DNA of 64,000 nucleotides, taken from positions 1-64,000 of the forward strand of contig JAODAV010000027.1 in assembly GCA_025463605.1 (NCBI GenBank), read 5' to 3'. The notes under the pieces are model-generated. The model made no database searches. It was not told the origin of the DNA and saw nothing but the letters and a program-made list of their open reading frames with translations. Source of the stretch: Rhodoglobus sp. (GTDB taxonomy: Bacteria > Actinomycetota > Actinomycetes > Actinomycetales > Microbacteriaceae). This document shows positions 1 to 8,137 of this stretch, piece by piece. How positions within the stretch are numbered: the stretch's first letter is position 1; every line of letters begins with the position of its first letter. The position numbers were made by a program, and so were the translations under genes.

Positions 1-113
1 GGGCCTTGTGAAGGATGCTTTTGCGCCCGTTCGCAGGGGCTCCTCAGTGTTTCGGTGGTCCGGTACAGTTCTGCCGGCGACGGGGCGCCCGCCGGGGGAG
101 GGGCTCCGACCGG

Positions 114-740
114 TTACTGCTCGGACGTGGAGCCCGCGGCGAGCCGGCGGCTCGCAAGATCCTGGTGCGCGAGCCTGCGCATCGCTGCGAGTATCGGCTC
201 GTAGATCGCGGTGCCGAGCACCGCGTACTCGACCGCGGAGCCCGGGGACTCGGCTGGCACCCCGCCGATGTCGATCTCGGCGATGCCCATGACGTGGCTC
301 GCATAGCCGTCGAGCCGCTCCTCGCTCATGGGCAGACCCACCGCTTCGGCTGCGGCGAGGGCACGCTCGAACTGTCCGACCGCGGCGTACTCGGGGTCGT
401 ACACCTGGCCGATGCGCTCCAGGGCTGCGCGAGCGCGAGGGTAGTCGTCAGCCAAGTCGTCGAGGTAGGGCGGCAGTGCGGCGACGGCTTTGCCGAGGGT
501 CTCGAAAAGGTCGGGCTCGGGGGAGTCGATGAGCCGGATGACCTCACCCGCCTTCTGCACGGTGAGGCCGACGACTTCGGTGAGGGCTCGGATCAGCGCG
601 AGCCGCCGAACGTGGTGCTCGCCGTAGACGGCCTGCGTGGCGCTCGTGGCGGTGCCCGGCATGAGGAGCCCCTCGCGCAGGTAGTACTTGATGGTCGCGA
701 GCGGGATGCCCGTGCGCTCGACGAGCTCGGAAACGCGCAT
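114..740 (-). CDS. MerR-family transcriptional regulator
   Basis: A 208-residue protein whose N terminus (residues 2-26, VSELVERTGIPLATIKYYLR) is a typical MerR winged-helix HTH. It is followed by the coiled dimerisation region and a C-terminal domain I cannot assign. There is no cysteine anywhere, so it is not a thiol-coordinating metal sensor of the classical MerR/CueR type. The gene is divergent from a small membrane-protein gene starting at 789. The shared 48-bp gap holds a promoter with an inverted repeat in its spacer, the usual MerR target layout, so it probably controls that gene and itself. The ligand is unknown. Confidence 0.88.
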   Translation of the reverse strand: MRVSELVERTGIPLATIKYYLREGLLMPGTATSATQAVYGEHHVRRLALIRALTEVVGLTVQKAGEVIRLIDSPEPDLFETLGKAVAALPPYLDDLADDYPRARAALERIGQVYDPEYAAVGQFERALAAAEAVGLPMSEERLDGYASHVMGIAEIDIGGVPAESPGSAVEYAVLGTAIYEPILAAMRRLAHQDLASRRLAAGSTSEQ

Positions 741-751
741 CCGAACCTCCC

Positions 752-780
752 TTGACTTGGATAGTACCGCTATCTAGTAT
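752..780 (+). promoter_or_regulatory. MerR-type promoter/operator
   Basis: A -35 box TTGACT (752-757) and a -10 box TAGTAT (775-780) enclose a perfect inverted repeat, GATAG-N5-CTATC (760-774). The operator thus sits between the two hexamers, as in MerR-controlled promoters, although the spacer is 17 bp rather than the distorted 19-20 bp. The -10 box ends 8 bp before the ATG at 789, so the transcript is probably leaderless. Confidence 0.6.
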
Positions 781-788
781 TGGATACT

Positions 789-1214
789 ATGACTATCCAA
801 CCACAGACTCTCATCACACTCGGCGTGCTGCTGCTCGCTCTCGTGACGGTCGAGTCGGGCGGCTACTTCCTCACCAAGGTCGTGCGCGGCCACGTTCCTG
901 CCAACCTGCTGCAGAAGAACTTCTTCCGCGCCGGGCACGCTCACGCCGCCGTGCTGCTGCTGCTCGGCTTCGCGATCCTCGCCGTGATCGACTACACACC
1001 GCTCGAGGGAGTGTGGGGCTTCATCGGCCGCAACTTCGTGCCGGCGGCGGCAATCCTCATGCCGGCCGGGTTCTTCCTCTCCGTCATCGGCAAAGATCCC
1101 GAGAAGCCCAACCGGCTCATCGTGCTGCTGTGGATCGGCGCGGCCAGCCTCACGATCGGCCTCATCACGGCGGGCATCGGCCTCATCATGGCCGGGGTGG
1201 CTGCGCTTCCGTAG
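789..1214 (+). CDS. Small four-helix integral membrane protein
   Basis: A 141-residue hydrophobic protein with about four predicted membrane helices (roughly residues 7-25, 45-65, 75-95 and 108-130). It has a conserved-looking FRAGHAHA stretch in the loop before helix 2; the two histidines could bind a metal or haem. I do not recognise a characterised family. An in-frame TTG at 780 would add three residues, but the ATG at 789 fits a leaderless transcript from the MerR-type promoter. Its position makes it the likely target of the divergent MerR regulator, so a stress or efflux-related role is possible but unproven. Confidence 0.7.
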   Translation: MTIQPQTLITLGVLLLALVTVESGGYFLTKVVRGHVPANLLQKNFFRAGHAHAAVLLLLGFAILAVIDYTPLEGVWGFIGRNFVPAAAILMPAGFFLSVIGKDPEKPNRLIVLLWIGAASLTIGLITAGIGLIMAGVAALP

Positions 1215-1239
1215 CAAGCGGCGCGCGTCATGGTGTCGA

Positions 1240-1917
1240 ATGGTCATCATGAGCCCGAGACGCCCGCTGCGCGCAGTCGTAGCCGTGGTAGTGGTGGGAG
1301 CCGCGATGACCGGATGCACGATCACAGGCCCCGCGAACGAACCGCGCGACGAGGGGCAGACCCGGGTCGCGTTCTACGGGGACTCGTACACGCTCGGTAC
1401 CGGCGCATCCGACCCGTCGCTGCGCTGGTCGACCATCATCTGCGAGCAGCGCGGGTGGAGCGAATTCAACCCGAGCGTCAACGGTCTGGGCTTCGTCAAC
1501 AACCGCTCGATCTACGCAGACGGAGGCATTCTCTCGCTCGTGATTGCCGACGACCCCGACATCGTCTTCGTGACGATGGGCCTCAACGACAACTTCAGCT
1601 TCCCGCACGCGGCCGACGAGATCGAGGCTCAGATCGCCGCCGACTTCGACCGGCTCGCAACCGCGCTCTCCGCCGCCCGCCTCATCGTCGTCGAGCCGTT
1701 CTGGTACACCGACGATCGGCCCGACTCGGTGGAGGTCATCGGCGGTTGGGTGCGGGACGCCGCGAACGATATCGGCGCGGACTACATCTCGGGTGCATCG
1801 CACTGGATCGAGGGGCATCCGGAGTGGATGGCGCGCGACGGCCTTCACCCCAACGACGACGGATATGCGCAGATCGCGAGGCGCATGGACGAGGAGCTCC
1901 GCAAATTGGGCCTGTGA
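1240..1917 (+). CDS. SGNH/GDSL-family hydrolase lipoprotein
   Basis: A 225-residue exported lipoprotein: basic N terminus, hydrophobic stretch, and a lipobox ending MTGC (Cys26). The SGNH fold is shown by block I FYGDSYTLG (Ser49 nucleophile), a GLND block III and the DGLHP catalytic Asp/His block (about residues 200-204). It probably deacylates or de-esterifies an envelope carbohydrate or lipid; the substrate is unknown. An alternative start is the ATG at 1249. The last 14 codons lie in a 42-bp direct repeat that recurs at 12527, and the TGA is supplied by the sequence just after the repeat. The ancestral reading frame appears to have ended eight residues later, overlapping the mqo start, before an island was inserted here. 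Confidence 0.88.
   Translation: MVIMSPRRPLRAVVAVVVVGAAMTGCTITGPANEPRDEGQTRVAFYGDSYTLGTGASDPSLRWSTIICEQRGWSEFNPSVNGLGFVNNRSIYADGGILSLVIADDPDIVFVTMGLNDNFSFPHAADEIEAQIAADFDRLATALSAARLIVVEPFWYTDDRPDSVEVIGGWVRDAANDIGADYISGASHWIEGHPEWMARDGLHPNDDGYAQIARRMDEELRKLGL
1872..1913 (+). repeat. Island left-end direct repeat (42 bp)
   Basis: A perfect 42-bp direct repeat (begins GATCGCGAGGCG, ends AAATTGGGCCT) shared with 12527-12568, 10,655 bp away in the same orientation. This copy encodes the end of the SGNH hydrolase (IARRMDEELRKLGL). It marks the left boundary of the accessory island. Confidence 0.9.
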
Positions 1918-1932
1918 CCGCTTAGGGCGCCT

Positions 1933-3417
1933 CTACGCGACCGCACCCGCGCGGCGTCCGAACACCATGCCGGCGGTTAGGCCGGACCCACCCGGGTAGT
2001 TGCCGCTGAACAGCCCACCGAGGGCCTCGCCGACAGCGAACAGGCCGGGGATGGGGCGTCCGTGCTCATCGAGCACCCGCCCGCTCGTATCGCCCTTGAG
2101 CCCCCCGAAGGTAAACGTGATCCCGCACGTCACGGGATAGGCGTAGAACGGGGGCGCGTCGATCGGCGCAGCCCAGTTGCTCTTTGGCGGAGTCACGTCG
2201 GCCCTTCGGCCGTCTTTGACCGTGGGATCCAGGGGCACTGCATAGGCGATCGACTTGTTGAACTCGTTCACTGTGTGCGTGAGCTCGGCCGGGTTGATCG
2301 CCGCCGCCACCGCCAGGTCGTCCAGTGAATCGGCAACGAAAACGGAGATGCCGGGCATGTCGTACTCTTCCGTTCGCAGCAGCGGTCGGAGTGCTGAATC
2401 GAACAGCTGGTAGGCGACCGATCCAGGTTGAGCCAGAATCTCGCGGCCATACTTCGCGTACGTGTAGTTGCGAAAGTCTGCACCTTCGTCGAGGAATCGC
2501 TTGCCATCCCTGTTGACGAGTATGCCCAGGGGGTAGCTCTGCCTGGTCAGCCGGTTGGTCAGCTCTCGGTTACCTTCGTTCTGCTCTGCGAAGGCGTCCC
2601 AGGCCACGCTGTGACACGTAGTCCAGTCGCCGCCGCGCGCGGCTCCGAGCGAGATAGCCGCATCGAGCAATTCGCCCGTGTTGTGCGGCGTTCCCCTCAC
2701 TTTCGCGCTCTCCCAGCCCGGGCCCAGGTGAGCCCTGCGACGTTCCGGGCTTGCCTCGAAACCGCCCGAAGCGATGATCACCGATTCGGCGTAGGCCTCG
2801 CGCGCAGTACCGTCAGGTGCGGTATACCGAACTCCGCCAACGCGCCCTTCGATCATGATGAGATCAGTCACGTGATGGTGGAACCGGATGCCCACGCCGA
2901 GCCGTCGCATGATCGACAGGTACTCGGTGACAAGGCCTTCGCCGCCGTCGACGTTGCCGATGTGAAGCCCGCCCCAGAACAGGTAGGTGCCGTCCGCGCG
3001 CCGGTAGGCCTGTCGCTCGTACATGAGGCGGTAGCGAGCGCCATGCTGAACCAGCCAGCGGACGGTGCTCTGGCTCTCCGCAATGAGTACTTCCGTCAGT
3101 TCGGGATCGTTCCGCCCTTCGGTAACCCGCTCGAGGTCGGACCGGAAGTCATGGGCGGTGTACGCCGGCACGTGACTGGTGTCGTGACGGGGGTCGCCGA
3201 CGATGAACTCGCGTAACTCGTCGATGCCGGTGTGCACGATTCGCGTGGCCCCGGCCGTGAAGTAGCTGTTGCCGCCCGCTTCCGCCTCGGTCGCGCGATC
3301 CAGTATGACGACGCTGCGTCCGCGCTCCGAGGCTGCTATCGCTGCAGCGAATCCGGCGTTGCCACCGCCGACCACGATGACGTCTGCAATCGCATCGCCT
3401 GACGACCGATTTCCCAT
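1933..3417 (-). CDS. TcuA-like FAD-dependent dehydrogenase
   Basis: A 494-residue flavoprotein of the fumarate reductase/succinate dehydrogenase type. The N-terminal dinucleotide fold (VIVVGGGNAGFAAA, about residues 12-25) is followed by the GGNS and FTAGA motifs. The C terminus carries the second FAD-binding signature (TFGGLKGD..., GLFAVGEALGG, NYPGGSGLTAGMVFGRRAG). Overall pattern and length are closest to tricarballylate dehydrogenase (TcuA), which oxidises a tricarboxylate, but the substrate here cannot be read from sequence. The ATG at 3417 is preceded by GGGG at a suitable distance; a GTG six bases upstream is the alternative. A GntR-type half-site motif lies about 30 bp upstream. Confidence 0.82.
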   Translation of the reverse strand: MGNRSSGDAIADVIVVGGGNAGFAAAIAASERGRSVVILDRATEAEAGGNSYFTAGATRIVHTGIDELREFIVGDPRHDTSHVPAYTAHDFRSDLERVTEGRNDPELTEVLIAESQSTVRWLVQHGARYRLMYERQAYRRADGTYLFWGGLHIGNVDGGEGLVTEYLSIMRRLGVGIRFHHHVTDLIMIEGRVGGVRYTAPDGTAREAYAESVIIASGGFEASPERRRAHLGPGWESAKVRGTPHNTGELLDAAISLGAARGGDWTTCHSVAWDAFAEQNEGNRELTNRLTRQSYPLGILVNRDGKRFLDEGADFRNYTYAKYGREILAQPGSVAYQLFDSALRPLLRTEEYDMPGISVFVADSLDDLAVAAAINPAELTHTVNEFNKSIAYAVPLDPTVKDGRRADVTPPKSNWAAPIDAPPFYAYPVTCGITFTFGGLKGDTSGRVLDEHGRPIPGLFAVGEALGGLFSGNYPGGSGLTAGMVFGRRAGAVA

Positions 3418-3442
3418 GTGCACCCCACTACGGTATCCGAAT

Positions 3443-3462
3443 GTTGATTACTGTACACAATA
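3443..3462 (-). promoter_or_regulatory. Putative GntR operator upstream of the flavoprotein gene
   Basis: On the minus strand the sequence ATTGTGTACAGTAAT lies 26-45 bp upstream of the flavoprotein ATG. It shares the GTGTACA...GTAA core with a second site in front of the GntR gene (4366-4380), consistent with control by the island's own regulator. Confidence 0.45.
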
Positions 3463-3682
3463 GCTTTCGCTTGCGCGCGACGGTGAACGTAGCGGCACGG
3501 TGACCAGGGGAGAACCCATCGAGATGCCAGTGCTCAGCGGCCCGCAGCCCGCAGGGTGCGCGGTGATGAGTCGGGTGAAACGCCGGACGCTCCGCGGGCG
3601 TGTCGGGCTACCGCCTCACACAGCAGCGATGCCCAGGGCCGCTCGGGCCGGCCACTCCGCGCACGCTCAGCGCCTCAAGCGG

Positions 3683-4336
3683 TCAGGAGTATTCGGTGAG
3701 CATCCCGATGCGCAGGCCGCGCGCGACCCGCATGTGTTCCTCCGCGAGCCGTCGGGCGCGTTCGTTGTCGCGCCCGTCAATGGCATTGAAGATGGCCTCG
3801 TGCTCGTCGAGCGCCTCAGCCCAACGTTGCCCCGAGAGGGTGGATTGCGGGGCGTGAACCAAGTGGGTAGCGAGCCGCTCAAGGATGTCGCGGAGAACAC
3901 GATTGTTCGTCGCGGTCCAGATTGCCGCGTGAAACTCGAGATTTGTGCTGATTCGAGTGTCATCTGAGGGCTCGGTGAGCGATCGGTCTCGCTGGATGAG
4001 CGCCTCGAGGCGAAGTAGATCACCGGGTCGCCTTGACTCGGCCGCCTGGCTCGCCGCCTCGCCCTCGAGCAGAATCCGCAGGTCGTAGATCTGGATCACC
4101 TCGTCGATACCGACGACCCGCACGAAGAGCCCCCGGGTCCTGCGCTCCAACAGGCCTTCGTGGAACAGGCGATTCAGGGCCTCGCGAACCGGGGTCCGGG
4201 ATACGCCGAATCGCGTGGAGAGCGCTGCCTCGCGCAGCGGCATCCCGGCTGCTATCTCGCCACTCCTGATGGCGAACTTAAGCTCCTCATACATCTTGTC
4301 GCCGTCGACACGATCGAGAGTCTCCAAGGTGGCCAC
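3683..4336 (-). CDS. GntR-family regulator, FCD (FadR) type
   Basis: A 217-residue regulator with an N-terminal GntR winged helix (KMYEELKFAIRSGEIAAGMPLRE, then FGVSRTPVREALNRL as the recognition helix). It also has an all-helical FCD ligand domain (YDLRILLEGEAA, HAAIWTATNN with the metal-site Asp/His pattern). The GTG at 4336 is preferred: GCGGGGAA lies upstream, and a longer frame from 4378 would start inside the probable operator. FCD regulators usually sense small carboxylates or amino acids. The gene lies between the divergent flavoprotein and amidohydrolase operons, so it is the likely switch for the island. Confidence 0.88.
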   Translation of the reverse strand: MATLETLDRVDGDKMYEELKFAIRSGEIAAGMPLREAALSTRFGVSRTPVREALNRLFHEGLLERRTRGLFVRVVGIDEVIQIYDLRILLEGEAASQAAESRRPGDLLRLEALIQRDRSLTEPSDDTRISTNLEFHAAIWTATNNRVLRDILERLATHLVHAPQSTLSGQRWAEALDEHEAIFNAIDGRDNERARRLAEEHMRVARGLRIGMLTEYS

Positions 4337-4365
4337 TGTTCCCCGCTTTCCGAAGGTCTTCCATC

Positions 4366-4380
4366 TTACTGTGTACACGG
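4366..4380 (-). promoter_or_regulatory. Putative GntR autoregulatory operator
   Basis: The minus strand reads CCGTGTACACAGTAAG, with the palindromic core GTGTACAC, 30 bp upstream of the GntR start. It resembles the site at 3443-3462. A looser relative, CCGTGGTACATA, occurs at 4489-4500 upstream of the amidohydrolase gene. Confidence 0.5.
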
Positions 4381-4533
4381 CACGGGGCGTGAGGCAAGGG
4401 GCGCACCGAGGCAGTTGAGATTTTCTCCTCGGCTAGCCTCGTTACGGGCAGATTAACTTATCGACGAAGTAGTGCATCCGTGCGTATACCGTGGTACATA
4501 TTGATGCACATACGAGGAACAGGGGTTTGCACA

Positions 4534-5940
4534 TTGGGTCAGACGGAGTTCGACACGGTAATTGCGGGCGGAACGGTCGCCTCTCTCGAGACGGGAATCC
4601 TCGAGGCCGACATCGCTATTTCGGGAGGTCGGATCGCGGCGATTCTCGAGCCCGGAGCTGAGGTTGCAGCCAAGGAGCGCATTCGCGCCGACGGACTGCA
4701 TGTGCTCCCCGGTGTCATCGACGCCCACGTCCACCTCGGCCACGGGGGTCCCCACGCCGAAGAATTCACGTCGGAGACCCGCTCCGCCGCGGTCGGTGGG
4801 GTAACAACCGTTCTCAGCTATTTCCGCAAAGAACCGTATGACTACCTGCGACTACTTCCGGAGCTCATCGCTGCCGGCGAGAAGGCGGCTCTCATCGACT
4901 TCGGCGTGCACCTCGTGCTGTTCACCGACGAGCACCTCGAAGAGCTTCCCGAGTATGCGCGCCTGGGCGTGACGTCATTCAAGTTCTTCCTCGGCCACCA
5001 GGACAAGTCACTGCGAACGATCACGGCGCTGCCGCACACTGGTCCGCATCTTCCGATCGACGACGCGTTCATCCTCAAGGGGTTCGAGGCAGTGGCCGCG
5101 CTACCGGGCGGAGTGGCCGTGGCCCACTGCGAGAACGCCGAGATCAACGCGCTGGCGGCCGAGCGCGCCAAGGAAGCGGGCCTCGATGGGCTGCCGGCGT
5201 GGAATGCCAGCCGCCCGGACTACTCGGAGACCGAGGGCGTGCGGCGCGCAGTGTACTGGGCCGAACTTACTGGTGTGCCGCTGTATCTCGTGCACATGGG
5301 AAGTGCGCGTTCCGCTCGGGAGATCCAGAGGATCCGGCGCGAGACGACCGCCAACATTCTCGCGGAAACGCTCGTGCAATACCTGACGATCAACGAAAAT
5401 GTGGCCGTCGGGGTGCTGGCGAAGATGAACCCGCCGTTGCGCGACGAGGCGAACCGCCTCGGAATCTGGGATGCGATGAAAGACGGCGTCTACGCGACCG
5501 TGGCCTCCGATCACGGCGCGTTCATGCGCGCTGACAAGCAGGAGATCTGGACAAGCCGAACCGGTACGCCGTCGTCGGGGCTCATCCTGGCGGGCCTGCT
5601 CACCGAGGGGTACCACGCCGGTCGGATGTCACTGCTCGACATCGTGCGTGTGACGTCTGCGGGCCCGGCCAAGGCATTCGGCCTCCACCCGTTGAAGGGC
5701 AGCCTGACGGTGGGAGCCGACGCCGACCTCGTGCTCGTGGATCTGGACAAGAAGCAGCCCATCACCGCCGAGGTGATGCAATCGCGTTCGGACTACTCCC
5801 CGTTCGAAGGCCTGACGATGCATGGCTGGCCGGTCAGAACGATCTCGCGCGGTCGCACCGTCGTGAGAGATGGCGAAGTGCTCGCCCAACCCGGTGACGG
5901 CAACTACCTGTCCCGACCCACCGCGAGCCACCGAGCCTGA
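4534..5940 (+). CDS. Cyclic amidohydrolase (dihydropyrimidinase/allantoinase family)
   Basis: A 468-residue amidohydrolase-superfamily enzyme. All binuclear metal ligands are visible: HxH in VIDAHVHLG (about residues 65-67), the lysine expected to be carboxylated in SFKFFLG, His in AHCEN, His in LVHMGS and Asp in ASDHGAF. Such enzymes open cyclic amide or ureide rings (hydantoins, dihydropyrimidines, allantoin). The TTG at 4534 is chosen because AGGGG precedes it by 8 nt; in-frame ATG 4504 and GTG 4480 lie in the probable promoter. It is the first gene of the seven-gene plus-strand island operon. The exact substrate is undetermined. Confidence 0.85.
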   Translation: MGQTEFDTVIAGGTVASLETGILEADIAISGGRIAAILEPGAEVAAKERIRADGLHVLPGVIDAHVHLGHGGPHAEEFTSETRSAAVGGVTTVLSYFRKEPYDYLRLLPELIAAGEKAALIDFGVHLVLFTDEHLEELPEYARLGVTSFKFFLGHQDKSLRTITALPHTGPHLPIDDAFILKGFEAVAALPGGVAVAHCENAEINALAAERAKEAGLDGLPAWNASRPDYSETEGVRRAVYWAELTGVPLYLVHMGSARSAREIQRIRRETTANILAETLVQYLTINENVAVGVLAKMNPPLRDEANRLGIWDAMKDGVYATVASDHGAFMRADKQEIWTSRTGTPSSGLILAGLLTEGYHAGRMSLLDIVRVTSAGPAKAFGLHPLKGSLTVGADADLVLVDLDKKQPITAEVMQSRSDYSPFEGLTMHGWPVRTISRGRTVVRDGEVLAQPGDGNYLSRPTASHRA

Positions 5941-5942
5941 CG

Positions 5943-7502
5943 ATGAGTCGATCGTGGATCGCGGGCTTCGAGCCGGAGGCGATGCGCCTCGGCGCGGACT
6001 TGCTTGAGCGCGGGTGGAGCGCGTTCGACGTGGCTATCTGCGCCTCGCTGGCGCAAGGTGCCGTCGATCCACTGTGGACCTCACTTGGCGGGTTCGGCGT
6101 GGCGCTCGTGACCGACCTCGGAGCATCTGAGTCTGCAGCGCTCTCGTTCCACGCGCGAGCGCCGGGCGGGATAAGCCCACTCGCGTTCAGCACAGGATTG
6201 ACGGCCTCGGTCAGCGGTGGAACGGTGGGCGCATTCACGGTTGACGGTCAGCTCAACCAGCTGGGTCACCTGGCAGTGGGGACACCGGGCATGGCTGCCG
6301 GCCTGGACGGGCTGCATCGGGAAGGACTCCGTCGGGGCAGGTCCCGACCGCTCGATCAGGTGCTTGCCCCTGTTGTCGCGTTCTTGAGGTCGGGACCGGC
6401 GCTCTCGCAGCACGTCTACCGCACCTGGGTGTCCGATGACCGCCCGGGGTACGCCCGTCCGGCAACCCGGTTGCACTTCTCCGCAACAGGTCGGCGGCTC
6501 TATTCCGATCACGGAGCACTTCCGGAGCCCGGCACCCGCCTCAGGAACGACGACTACGCGAATTGCCTGGAACAGCTCGGGCGTCTGGGTTTCGGCGATT
6601 TCTACCGGGGTGAGCTCGCCGACCGCATCGCGCAGGACTTCAGCGACAACCACGGGTACCTCGGCTCCGCCGATCTTGAGAGCTACGCGGTCGATACGAC
6701 ACCACCGCTTCGCGGACGGTACCGCGAGTTCGAGGTCGAAGTGCCACCCCTTCCCTCACTTGGTGTTCTCGTGCTCGATGCACTCCGGCTGCTCGAAGCT
6801 TCTGATCGCGGAGACAGCCCCCAAGGACCCAAGGAAGTGCGTCGACGGGTTGATGCGATGCAGCGGACCCTGGCAGGCCTCAGTTCCCTCGGTGATCCTG
6901 AATTCCCGGCGGAATCCATCGAATCCCTGGAGAGGAACACGACCCACCTGACCGTGTTGGACTCCGAAGGCACGCTGGTCTCCCTCACGACTTCCCTGGG
7001 GGCGGCCTCTGGCGTGATAGTCGAAGGTTCCGGATTCATGCTCAACGGCGCGCTTCACCGATTCAACCCCACTCCAGGCTCTCCCAACTCGTTACGGCCC
7101 GGGGCGCGCAGGCTGACGGGGATCTCCCCGCTCGTATTGAGAACGGGCAGCGAGCCTCAGCTGTCGCTCGGCGGCGCCGGGGGTGTCGGCATCGTTCAGG
7201 GACTCGTCCAGGTGCTGTCGAATGTTGTCGACTTCGGGATGAGCCCGGCCGCCGCCCTCGCTGCTCCGCGATTCGCGGTGGAGTCCGGTGAGGTCGTGCT
7301 GGAAGCGGGCGTCGATGTCGCGACGGTTCGCACATTGAGCGACGCGGGATTCACCGTGCGTGTCTTGCCGGATGCGCTCGACTCTGAGCTCGTCGGGCGA
7401 ATTGTGGCGCTCGAGCGGATCGGCCACGACGAGTGGGTGGGCGCGGCCGATCCACGCGGCGGTGGCGTCGCCTTGTCTGTGCAATCCGAAAGGGCGGCGT
7501 GA
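5943..7502 (+). CDS. Gamma-glutamyltransferase-family Ntn hydrolase
   Basis: A 519-residue protein starting 2 bp after the amidohydrolase stop. The autoprocessing site is recognisable as RNTTHLTVLDSEG, with Thr333 as the predicted N-terminal nucleophile of the small subunit. It is followed by the GSGFMLNG and SLGGAGG regions of GGT-fold enzymes. There is no signal peptide, so it should act in the cytoplasm. This family includes amidases such as oxamate amidohydrolase (HpxW). The neighbouring cyclic amidohydrolase and SnoaL-like gene make a C-N hydrolase step in ureide/amide breakdown more likely than glutathione metabolism; that is inference. Confidence 0.83.
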   Translation: MSRSWIAGFEPEAMRLGADLLERGWSAFDVAICASLAQGAVDPLWTSLGGFGVALVTDLGASESAALSFHARAPGGISPLAFSTGLTASVSGGTVGAFTVDGQLNQLGHLAVGTPGMAAGLDGLHREGLRRGRSRPLDQVLAPVVAFLRSGPALSQHVYRTWVSDDRPGYARPATRLHFSATGRRLYSDHGALPEPGTRLRNDDYANCLEQLGRLGFGDFYRGELADRIAQDFSDNHGYLGSADLESYAVDTTPPLRGRYREFEVEVPPLPSLGVLVLDALRLLEASDRGDSPQGPKEVRRRVDAMQRTLAGLSSLGDPEFPAESIESLERNTTHLTVLDSEGTLVSLTTSLGAASGVIVEGSGFMLNGALHRFNPTPGSPNSLRPGARRLTGISPLVLRTGSEPQLSLGGAGGVGIVQGLVQVLSNVVDFGMSPAAALAAPRFAVESGEVVLEAGVDVATVRTLSDAGFTVRVLPDALDSELVGRIVALERIGHDEWVGAADPRGGGVALSVQSERAA

Positions 7503-8137
7503 TGACCCAGCCAGATCCGTGGACCGTTTTCGCCACGCAAGCCGCCGCGCCCGCGATCCCGTGGACTTCTCCGAGCCTCGAAGACCGATTGCTGGTGCTC
7601 GAAGATGAGAGAGCCATTCGCGAACTGGTGATTCGTTGGGCATACCTTCACGACGCCGACGCGCTCGAAGAGAAGGTGGCGCTTCACCATGAGGATTGCG
7701 TCGTTCACCATCGGTCCGGAGACATTCGAGGACACGACGCGATTCGGGAGTTCTTCGCGCTCGGTCCACCCAACGAGCTCATTGCTGATATGCGGCATTC
7801 GATCACGAACAGCATCGTGCGCCACGAAGACCGCGACACCGCTCTGGTCACTTCGCTCTACCAGTGGACTCAGACGATGCGAAGGTCGCCGGGCGCCGAG
7901 GCGAAACCCGCCGTCGGTGGAGGTTTCTACATCGACCGGGTGGTTCGAGCGGGGCGCGAGTGGAAGTTCGCTGAGCGCCGAATCGATCGGGCCTACGACT
8001 TCTTCCTCCCCGAGGCGTCGTTCGGAGCCCTGACGATCGGCTCCGAGGCCCTCAGCGAGGAATCGCTCACCATGCTCCGCCAATCAGGGCTTCTGACCGG
8101 CGAATCCAATGCACCACCAAGAGAGGAACTGTCATGA
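7502..8137 (+). CDS. SnoaL/NTF2-like protein
   Basis: A 211-residue protein whose ATG overlaps the preceding stop (TGATG). From about residue 30 it has the SnoaL/NTF2 cone-fold pattern: a helix DERAIRELVIRWAYLHDA, then CVVHHRSGDIRGHDAIREFF and a terminal strand WKFAERRID. Members are cyclases, hydratases, decarboxylases or accessory subunits. Adjacency to a GGT-family hydrolase recalls hpxW/hpxZ organisation, although this protein is longer than the HpxZ/AtzH type I remember. It is translationally coupled to both neighbours, so equimolar synthesis in one pathway is likely. Confidence 0.75.
   Translation: MTQPDPWTVFATQAAAPAIPWTSPSLEDRLLVLEDERAIRELVIRWAYLHDADALEEKVALHHEDCVVHHRSGDIRGHDAIREFFALGPPNELIADMRHSITNSIVRHEDRDTALVTSLYQWTQTMRRSPGAEAKPAVGGGFYIDRVVRAGREWKFAERRIDRAYDFFLPEASFGALTIGSEALSEESLTMLRQSGLLTGESNAPPREELS

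Noticed and set aside
3500..3967. A 155-codon plus-strand frame opposite the GntR gene
   Set aside because: It overlaps a regulator with complete GntR/FCD motifs on the minus strand, and has no domain.
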